Shown here: piece by piece, positions 36,747-42,070 of the stretch
Layout: every line of letters begins with the position of its first letter
Position numbering within the stretch: the stretch's first letter is position 1
NCBI GenBank assembly: GCA_945860955.1
Contig: CAMATH010000071.1
Span: 1-42,070, forward strand
Origin: Planctomicrobium piriforme
GTDB lineage: Bacteria; Planctomycetota; Planctomycetia; Planctomycetales; Planctomycetaceae
DNA: 42,070 nucleotides
Reading direction: 5' to 3'
Program-made: the position numbers and the translations under genes
The notes under the pieces: generated by a model
What the model saw: the letters and a program-made list of their open reading frames with translations, nothing else
Databases searched by the model: none
What the model was told of the DNA's origin: nothing

Positions 36747-38081
36747 ATGTCAAGCAACAAGAGCGGCACCGGCGTCGCTCGCTGGTCGGAACAGTGGACC
36801 TGGTTCACACTCGCGGGTGTCGTGCTGACGATCGTGATCGGCAGTTACATCCTGTTCGCACAGGCCGCTCCTCCCAAATCACTGGTGATCGCCGCGGGGG
36901 CCAAAGAGGGGCAGTACTACGAATTCGCGCAGCGTTACGCACAGACCCTGAGTCGGCATGGAATCCACGTCACCGTCCTGGAAACCAAAGGCTCGGTCGA
37001 AAACCTGAAACTGCTCCTCGACCCCGACAACGATGTCACCGTCGCGTTCGTCCAAGGGGGAGTCGCCACCCCCGACCAGAAGACCGACCTGCTGTCGCTC
37101 GGCAGTTTGTACCGCGAACCCCTCTGGATTTTCACCCGCGCGACCGGGTCGGAACAACACCAGCCGATTTCGCATGTCACCCAGTTCGCCAGCCTGCGGG
37201 TCGCGGCGGGATCGGAAGGGAGCGGTACCCGCCCCGTCGTTCAGCAGTTACTCGAGGCGTATGACGTCCCCCTGGACAAGGTCCAACTGGTGGATGCCGG
37301 CGGACAAGACGCCGCCGACCTGCTCGAAAAGGGTGAGATCGATGTCGCCTGTTTTGTCGCCGGCTTCGACGCCGAGTACGTTCGGCGGTTGGGGGCATCA
37401 CCCAGTGTGCGACTGATGGGACTGGATCATCAGCAGGCGCTCGCCCGCAGATTCCGGCAACTCTCTCCCGTCACTGTGCCCGCCGGCATGCTCAGCCTGG
37501 CTGGGCAGTCGCCCCCAGCCGACGTGAACCTGATCGCCCCGACCGCGAACCTCGTCGTGACGGAAAACCTGCATCCGGCCCTGGCTTCCGTCCTGATGCA
37601 GGCCGCCGTCAGCGTACATGCGAAGGGAGACGCGTTGTCGGAACCGGGCGAGTTTCCCGCGTCGCGGTATCTCGACTTTCCGTTGAGTTCGGACGCCGAG
37701 AATTTCTATCGCCATGGTCCTCCACTACTGCAACGGCTGCTGCCCTTCTGGCTGGCGGCGTTTGTTGATCGGGTGAAACTGCTCGCGCTGCCGATGTTGA
37801 TGCTGGCGATGCCTCTGATTCGCGCAACCCCGCCCCTGTTGCGCTGGCGAACCCGCCGCAAGGTGTACCTGTGGTACGACCAGTTACGGGCGCTCGATCA
37901 TCTGATGAAAGAGGGGATGTCGTCTGACCAGGCACGGGCCAGCATGGCCGACCTGCAGGAACTGGAATCGCAGATTGTGAACGTCGAGATTCCGTTGAGC
38001 TACATGTCGGAATACTACAACCTGCGGCTGCATTTGAATCTGGTCACTGAAAAACTGCGGCAGATCATCGCGGCGGGGTAG
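36747..38081 (+). CDS. TAXI family TRAP-type solute-binding protein with membrane anchors
   Basis: A 444-residue membrane-anchored TAXI-type binding protein. One N-terminal membrane segment (about 20-40) leads into the binding domain: LVIAAGAKEGQYYEFAQRYA, VLETKGSVENLKLL, VAFVQGG and LRVAAGSEGSGTRPVVQQLL match TAXI proteins that bind organic anions. A second hydrophobic stretch (about 332-360, LLPFWLAAF through LPMLMLAMPL) is followed by an amphipathic helical tail with WYDQLRALDHLMKEG. This fused C-terminal layout is a known subtype. No TRAP permease genes (DctQ/DctM-like) lie in the window, so partner and ligand are unknown. GTG at 36744 immediately precedes the ATG at 36747; I prefer the ATG. 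It is divergent from the FMN oxidase gene and might import or sense its substrate or product (inference). Confidence 0.88.
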   Translation: MSSNKSGTGVARWSEQWTWFTLAGVVLTIVIGSYILFAQAAPPKSLVIAAGAKEGQYYEFAQRYAQTLSRHGIHVTVLETKGSVENLKLLLDPDNDVTVAFVQGGVATPDQKTDLLSLGSLYREPLWIFTRATGSEQHQPISHVTQFASLRVAAGSEGSGTRPVVQQLLEAYDVPLDKVQLVDAGGQDAADLLEKGEIDVACFVAGFDAEYVRRLGASPSVRLMGLDHQQALARRFRQLSPVTVPAGMLSLAGQSPPADVNLIAPTANLVVTENLHPALASVLMQAAVSVHAKGDALSEPGEFPASRYLDFPLSSDAENFYRHGPPLLQRLLPFWLAAFVDRVKLLALPMLMLAMPLIRATPPLLRWRTRRKVYLWYDQLRALDHLMKEGMSSDQARASMADLQELESQIVNVEIPLSYMSEYYNLRLHLNLVTEKLRQIIAAG

Positions 38082-38090
38082 GACCTGTCC
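38081..38090 (+). repeat. Second copy of GGACCTGTCC motif
   Basis: This ten-base near-palindrome (GGAC-CT-GTCC) starts on the last base of the TAXI gene's TAG stop. The same ten bases occur at 9306-9315, also right behind a stop codon. A weak A/T stem (CAAAA, loop, TTTTG) follows at about 38096-38110 and may aid termination. Confidence 0.35.
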
Positions 38091-38189
38091 AAAATCAAAA
38101 CCGTTTTGTTGCTTGTTTCGCGGACGGTCGGTTCGGCGATCGGGGAACTGACGTTCTACTCATTTCGGCTCAGGTGATTCTACTCACCC

Positions 38190-38393
38190 CTACCCGTTTG
38201 CTGGAGGTCGATGCGCTTCGAAGCGAACGATTTCTTCTTTCAACTGGTTCGCGAGTTTCTTGAGTGATTGTTTCGTCAATTCGCGCGTTCGCACATTCAT
38301 CACGGGTTCGCGGTCGAGATCCTGAAGCCGATCTTCCAGGATCTTGAGTTTGGTGCGTGTGGTCTCCAACTGACGTTGACCTTGAATGCTCAT
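38190..38393 (-). CDS. Small coiled-coil protein partner of nucleotidyltransferase-like gene
   Basis: A 67-residue charged protein, almost entirely helical in appearance, with heptad-like spacing of Leu/Ile (TKLKILEDRLQDLDRE and SLKKLANQLKEEIVRFEA). I do not recognise a named family. Its ATG overlaps the stop of the nucleotidyltransferase-like gene by four bases (ATGA at 38390-38393), so the two are translated together. Size, charge and coupling resemble an antitoxin or small regulatory partner, but no DNA-binding motif is obvious. A 108-base gap separates it from the convergent TAXI gene. Confidence 0.72.
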   Translation of the reverse strand: MSIQGQRQLETTRTKLKILEDRLQDLDREPVMNVRTRELTKQSLKKLANQLKEEIVRFEAHRPPANG

Positions 38394-38791
38394 AGCACAA
38401 CCTCAATGACGCCCTTGCTGATCGAATTACGATCTGTTGCGTAAAGCTGTTCCACCAGAATTGCGAATTCCTGCGCCTCCGCCATCAGCAAATCGACGAA
38501 CGGCAATCCATCGCTCAGGCTGGCGGCAGCAGCCGGGTCGACGGGAAAATCGGCAGACAGCAGCATCGCGCAATCCACGTCGTTGGGTTCAAACACGTCA
38601 GTCACAAAACTGCCGTTTATGATAAGCCGCTGGACACCGGCCTTCTTCGCCATCTCGACAAGCCATCGGATCGAATCCATCTGAACTCGCCGAATTTCGG
38701 ATTCCTGGCCAAAACGTGCCGCAATTTCGTCGAGGGACGCCAAATGCACCCCTGGTGGAAGATAGCCGACATCGTTCAGATCGGGAATCAC
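38390..38791 (-). CDS. Minimal nucleotidyltransferase-like protein (DUF6932-like)
   Basis: A 133-residue protein with the nucleotidyltransferase signature: INGSFVTDVFEPNDVDCAML (about residues 58-77) shows the hG-S motif and, twelve residues later, the D-x-D pair of polymerase-beta-type enzymes, with EPNDVD close to DUF6932 members. The third Asp is not obvious. Such minimal nucleotidyltransferases transfer nucleotides to proteins or RNAs, and some belong to toxin-antitoxin pairs (MNT/HEPN); the partner here is not HEPN-like. The start is GTG at 38791. It is supported by a good promoter (38833-38861) 35 bases upstream and by lack of any other in-frame start before that promoter. It overlaps the small coiled-coil gene downstream by four bases. 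Confidence 0.75.
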   Translation of the reverse strand: MIPDLNDVGYLPPGVHLASLDEIAARFGQESEIRRVQMDSIRWLVEMAKKAGVQRLIINGSFVTDVFEPNDVDCAMLLSADFPVDPAAAASLSDGLPFVDLLMAEAQEFAILVEQLYATDRNSISKGVIEVVL

Positions 38792-38832
38792 GTCAACGGA
38801 CTTGATCGAAGTTTGGATGCATGTGCTTTCCC

Positions 38833-38861
38833 ATTCTAGCGCAAAACAGCAATTTCCTCAA
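38833..38861 (-). promoter_or_regulatory. Sigma70-type promoter for the nucleotidyltransferase-like operon
   Basis: On the minus strand TTGAGG (38856-38861) and TAGAAT (38833-38838) are 17 bases apart. The expected transcript start near 38826 leaves a leader of about 35 nt before the GTG at 38791. The pair thus has its own promoter, separate from the AAA gene that ends at 38916. Confidence 0.55.
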
Positions 38862-38915
38862 TCGGGCTGCTCGAGTCTCTTAATGTTGAGTCGACGAAAT
38901 GTCGTGCCAGGTCCG

Positions 38916-40286
38916 TCAATCCGCTACGATTCCCGCTCGCGCGTTTCTGAGAAGTCGCTTCCGTTCACTTCGCGACGCCCGTTTCCACTCGGGTGTCTGC
39001 CGCAATTCTTCCTCGGTCCTCCGAATCGGCGGCGAGCCATCGACCGCCGGTCGTGGTGCGGTCGACTCCCGTCCTGGTACCGACGACGCGCGAGAATCCC
39101 GTTCCCGCTGCGCTTTGGCTTCGGACCAGGTGACCGGCTCCCGGTGCGGATTCTGCGGCGGCGTCTGTTTGTTATTCGGTGGCGCGGGAGAGTTTCGCCG
39201 CGGTGGATGTTGTGAAGTGGAACGGGTAGGAGGTGGTGCGCTGCCCGTCGTCGCCGCTGGAGGAGCGGCGAACGACGTGGGCATGTCCGGCATTGCCGTC
39301 GATTCCGACGCTGGGGCGATAATGGGGACTGGTTTTGGAATCGACGGCGCAGACCGGGGATCCTGCCAGTCTGGGATCTCCCACTGGATTCCATTCTCGG
39401 CCACCGAGAATGTCACTGCGGGGGGATGCTGGCACAACTTATGACAAATGAGATCGAAACGATCGGGATGCTTGGGGTTCTGATCAATATGCCACAGCGC
39501 GCCGGCCGACTCGACCAGCATTGAGCTGCCAAACGCTTTCGCCAGTGTGACTTTCCCCGCCGACAGTCGCGCCGGCAGAACCGTGAGCGGTGTCACCAGG
39601 AGAATCGCCATGTGGCGTTCGAACGCCAGACGGTTGAGCTGATCGAGTAGTATGCGCAACTCCGACTCGCGCCATTTGGAGACCTGCCGGGGGAGGGCTT
39701 CGATGACGAGAAGTGAGACCAGTTCGTGTTCCGGTGAACGAGGAATGGTCAAGTGCGCGGGGGGCAGATTCTTTGAAAATTGCCATTGGCGCAACAGCGG
39801 GAAATCGGCTGGCAGGTTAAACGGTCGCTCAAAGGGAAATCCATCTGGGCCGGCTGGTTCGACAACGCCACGGGTCAAATGCAACTGGTCAAGCCGACCT
39901 CCAGCCAGCGCGACCAGCCGACCGAAATCTCGCCGTGGATCGCCTCCCGCGGTCACGACGGCGACCTTCTCACGGAATTGCTTGCAATACAGCCCGGTCG
40001 GCGGGCCAAGACCCGGAAACGTGGTTCCCGCGGTGACCCGGGCGACCAGGTCAGCGACCAGCCCCGAGAAATCACTTCCCGAGGGAGTTCCCAACACCGT
40101 GACTCGTCCCCGGGGAAGCCATCGCTGCCAAATCCAGTCGGGTTCCAGGAGCGACTCTTCATCGACGCTCCAGTCCCGCACCTGGACCTGATCACCCGTC
40201 TCCTGCGTCGACTCGGAAGCCGGCGGGCGTCGCTTCCCCCGACCAGTTCGCCCCGAGTCCGTTGTGTGAATCACCCGTGAATTCAT
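38916..40286 (-). CDS. RepA-like AAA protein with degenerate P-loop
   Basis: A 456-residue protein whose first 330 residues resemble the AAA_25/RepA-like RecA-fold family (WLPRGRVTVLGTP, VAVVTAGGDPRRDFGRL, LLVIEALP, HMAILLVTPLT, GSSMLVESAGALWHI). The P-loop, normally GxxGxGKS, reads GTPSGSDFSG (66-75) with no Lys, and the Walker B segment reads LVIEALP with Glu instead of Asp. ATP hydrolysis is therefore unlikely. Residues about 335-405 form a Pro/Ala/Ser-rich linker, and the last 45 residues are strongly basic (EEELRQTPEWKRASRSERKR), a possible nucleic-acid-binding tail. ATG at 40286 has no clear Shine-Dalgarno, but a strong promoter lies at 40343-40370. It could be a structural or regulatory derivative of a plasmid/phage helicase; the function is not known. 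Confidence 0.7.
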   Translation of the reverse strand: MNSRVIHTTDSGRTGRGKRRPPASESTQETGDQVQVRDWSVDEESLLEPDWIWQRWLPRGRVTVLGTPSGSDFSGLVADLVARVTAGTTFPGLGPPTGLYCKQFREKVAVVTAGGDPRRDFGRLVALAGGRLDQLHLTRGVVEPAGPDGFPFERPFNLPADFPLLRQWQFSKNLPPAHLTIPRSPEHELVSLLVIEALPRQVSKWRESELRILLDQLNRLAFERHMAILLVTPLTVLPARLSAGKVTLAKAFGSSMLVESAGALWHIDQNPKHPDRFDLICHKLCQHPPAVTFSVAENGIQWEIPDWQDPRSAPSIPKPVPIIAPASESTAMPDMPTSFAAPPAATTGSAPPPTRSTSQHPPRRNSPAPPNNKQTPPQNPHREPVTWSEAKAQRERDSRASSVPGRESTAPRPAVDGSPPIRRTEEELRQTPEWKRASRSERKRLLRNARAGIVAD

Positions 40287-40342
40287 GGGACACCGTGTTC
40301 GAATTCCCGCGGAACTGCGTATGTGAAGTACTCATATGTTTC

Positions 40343-40370
40343 AGTATACGCGTGTATTTTTGGGATGCAA
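40343..40370 (-). promoter_or_regulatory. Strong sigma70-type promoter with near-palindrome
   Basis: On the minus strand TTGCAT (40365-40370) and TATACT (40343-40348) are 16 bases apart in the most A/T-rich patch of the area. The spacer holds the near-palindrome ATACACGCGTAT overlapping the -10 box, a plausible operator position. Transcription would start about 50 bases before the AAA gene's ATG at 40286. Confidence 0.6.
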
Positions 40371-40475
40371 GTGCGAAGTGAACATTTTTTCATTTTTGTC
40401 GCTTCTTGGTCGAATTAACGGGGGATTTGGCAATTCGGGACGGCGAAGAGGCAAAGCCCCGACAGTGGTTCTTGT

Positions 40476-40501
40476 CGCGACGACGCTCCTGCGGCGTCGC
40501 G
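40476..40501. repeat. 11-bp hairpin
   Basis: CGCGACGACGC at 40476-40486 pairs with 40491-40501 around TCCT with a single mismatch. It lies in a G+C-rich patch with no T run, so it is more likely a repeat element or RNA structure than an intrinsic terminator. Confidence 0.5.
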
Positions 40502-40886
40502 CCCGACGGCGCAGCCGGCGGCCAGGTCGGTAAGCGTGACTCGGCGTTTGACTTCACCGTCGTGCGAGCCGCCGTTTCCGATACGACGTTTCAATCTGTC
40601 TCCACTCAGTCCACGTCGGTCCGGGACGGGTTCTGCCCCGAACACTTCCCGACTCGCACCGATCCCCTGGATCTGGGACCGATCGGCAGAACGGAGCCAG
40701 TTTCGACACAGCAATTTCGGGGTTTGGCGCGTCGAGGTTGTGCAGGGACATGCGGAGTAGTTCTCGTCACGCAGCAAAATGCGCGGAGTGACAGGTCGGA
40801 TTGGGATTGTGGCCCTCATATTCGCCCGCCCGGATCGACCGGGGAGACCGGGCGTTCATCGACTCATTCAGGTCAAACGTACGGGT

Positions 40887-41005
40887 TTGAACAGAAGGGA
40901 ACGAAGGCAACGAAGAAATCCAGAGGGAGTCGGGGCAATTCTATGCCGGTACGCTGAATATCGGTCGTTTCGCACTCTTCGTTTCCTTCGTTGGCTTCTG
41001 TTCAA
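40887..41005. repeat. Long imperfect inverted repeat, GAACAGAAG...CGAAG type
   Basis: The 33-base arms at 40887-40919 and 40973-41005 are inverted copies with about six mismatches (TTGAACAGAAG at the outer ends, AACGAAGG and CGAAGA inside), separated by 53 bases. When translated, the arms give the LNRRERRQRRN / FRTLRFLRWLLFN peptides familiar as false genes in many bacterial genomes, which marks this as a dispersed intergenic repeat (from memory, not a search). It could fold into one long stem in RNA. Confidence 0.8.
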
Positions 41006-41280
41006 CTTCGGAAGGGAAACAAAGGGGCCACCCAATTCCTGTCGGTCCGGCCATCCCCGAGCCGGGTGATGCCCTCCAGTCAGAAACGGAAACCCTCCAT
41101 CCGAATCGTGTCGCCGTTCGCTGGACAGCAAGTGACCACGCATTGTGTGGAATCAGTCGTAGGTTTTGCATCGTGGCCGTTGGGTGAGACGCGTGCTGTC
41201 CGTAACAGATTTCGCTCACAGAGGTTCCGGCGATCTCCCGCAGATTTCTCAGGCTGGCTGGTGGGTGGCACCGGGGTTCA

Positions 41281-41892
41281 TCAATCATTACTCGCGCTTC
41301 GGTTCCGCAAAAACCGCTGATATTCCTGCCACAATCTCTCCGGCGTCGCTCCGGTCCCGAACTCCCTTTGGTAGATCACTTCAGCAGACTGCATCTGGAG
41401 TCCGGTCGTGACCAGCGAGAAGGTCAGCAGCCAAAGCCCCAAAGTCAACCAGCCGCGACTGGTTTCGCGAAGCATCGACTGGAACCAACCTGTACGCGGT
41501 GCAACCAATTCGGGCGTGATGTTTGACGTCCGGGCAATCAACCAGTCCCACAATGATCGCCCCGCGGTCCCCGGTGTGGTCATGACGACGGCGGCCCAAA
41601 ACATTCCGGCGGCAAGGACGACACCCAACGGGATAATCAAAAGAATCGCGGCTTCCATAAGTCCGTCGCACAGGGACTTAGTACCATGTCTATAGGACCA
41701 GACGTAATTGCCGATTTCCGATTTAAATGGACCGCCGTTGATAATCAAGTGCCCCACATTCGTCACGCCACTCGCAACGGTCCACCTGGCCTTCGAGACG
41801 ACACTCCAATAAAGTATTCCCCAATCGACGCAGAACAGGCCTCCGAGGATCAGTCCCACGGCTCGAACTCGTCGACGCCGGAGTTTGAGCAA
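41281..41892 (-). CDS. Small multi-pass membrane protein, family unknown
   Basis: I recognise no family. The roughly 203-residue product has three clear membrane segments (about 11-31 VGLILGGLFCVDWGILYW, 80-107 AAILLIIPLGVVLAAGMFW, 147-166 WLTLGLWLLTFSLVTTG) and a charged C-terminus (ATPERLWQEYQRFLRN). The only available start in a plausible place is TTG at 41892. The frame stays open 25 codons further upstream (to a stop at 41968-41970) and that stretch also looks membrane-like (VIEQLLTILPVGVWAF), so the true start could lie there with an unusual codon or after a frameshift. It has no obvious partner. Confidence 0.6.
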   Translation of the reverse strand: MLKLRRRRVRAVGLILGGLFCVDWGILYWSVVSKARWTVASGVTNVGHLIINGGPFKSEIGNYVWSYRHGTKSLCDGLMEAAILLIIPLGVVLAAGMFWAAVVMTTPGTAGRSLWDWLIARTSNITPELVAPRTGWFQSMLRETSRGWLTLGLWLLTFSLVTTGLQMQSAEVIYQREFGTGATPERLWQEYQRFLRNRSASND

Positions 41893-41999
41893 GCGTGAGA
41901 ACGCCCAAACACCGACCGGTAGGATTGTCAGTAACTGCTCAATAACCCCTCGGAAACTGGTATTTACTCAAAGTCGGTTTTTCGGGGAATGTATGGCGC

Positions 42000-42070
42000 A
42001 TGAGCCAGTCAGACCCCCAGCCAATCCAACCGATCGTCATCGCGGGAATCGAGATCCCGGCGGCGGAGCA
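42000..42070 (+). CDS. Start of a gene cut by the window end
   Basis: ATG at 42000 opens a frame (MSQSDPQPIQPIVIAGIEIP) that runs to the window edge. A competing ATG at 41993 in another frame also stays open. Too little is present to name a family. Confidence 0.35.
   Translation, partial: MSQSDPQPIQPIVIAGIEIPAAE

Larger units (their letters stand above)
40371..41280. other. Long region without a confident gene
   Basis: About 900 bases separate the AAA gene's promoter from the end of the membrane-protein gene. Open frames exist on both strands (the longest about 180 codons from 40406), but their products are compositionally biased and resemble no family. What can be seen is a hairpin at 40476-40501 (11-bp arms with one mismatch, loop TCCT) and a long inverted repeat at 40887-41005. 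The remaining 270 bases to 41280 show nothing I recognise. Confidence 0.55.

Noticed and set aside
40406-40957. 183-codon plus-strand frame in the gene-poor region
   Set aside because: It reads through the dispersed inverted repeat and a hairpin, and the product is of biased composition with no family match.

Overview
The window looks like G+C-rich planctomycete chromosome (order Planctomycetales in the broad sense; no species is claimed). The evidence is the gene families present: two DUF1501 proteins, a DUF1559 pilin-like protein with the H-X9-DG motif, a planctomycete-type cytochrome protein with CxxCH motifs, Tat-exported Gfo/Idh/MocA and FMN enzymes, an FG-GAP protein, a PEP-CTERM tail, and a 3334-residue surface protein whose N-terminus carries the planctomycete LEPR-like sequence LESRVLLAA. 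I saw no rRNA, tRNA, CRISPR array, intact transposase or prophage.

Layout. 1-402 holds a G-rich inverted repeat and no gene. 403-5764 is ordinary planctomycete content: DUF1501, glutamate-type dehydrogenase, a membrane-anchored SGNH-like protein and a DUF1559 protein with a good sigma70-type promoter. 5868-9856 looks like a decaying patch. It has a GlpQ-like phosphodiesterase cut from its PEP-CTERM tail by an in-frame TAA, a cytochrome protein that seems internally collapsed, and a headless DUF1559 remnant beside a REP-like motif. 9964-12966 is an abutting minus-strand pair (beta-propeller glycosidase-like protein, then DUF1501), followed by a 9-bp tandem array.

13456-17026 is a tight two-gene operon: a cytosolic gluzincin metalloprotease followed, with an 11-nt overlap, by a ComEC-like metallo-beta-lactamase-fold protein. 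It has no metabolic context and is my best candidate for an undescribed system. 17210-22846 holds a sugar-isomerase-like gene divergent from an FG-GAP / oxidoreductase / HEAT-repeat series. 22905-25121 encodes a cysteine desulfurase followed by a short DnaA paralogue lacking the N-terminal domains. 25182-35186 is the giant M36 protease, with P-domain, cadherin and RTX-type repeats. 35283-38081 has a Tat-exported FMN alpha-hydroxyacid oxidase divergent from a TAXI-type binding protein.

38190-40286 is a second accessory block. It has a minimal nucleotidyltransferase-like gene overlapping a small coiled-coil gene (toxin-antitoxin-like architecture) under its own promoter, and a RepA-like AAA protein whose P-loop is destroyed, also with a strong promoter. 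40287-41280 carries no confident gene but has hairpins and a long inverted repeat. The window closes with a small membrane protein and the first codons of a further gene.
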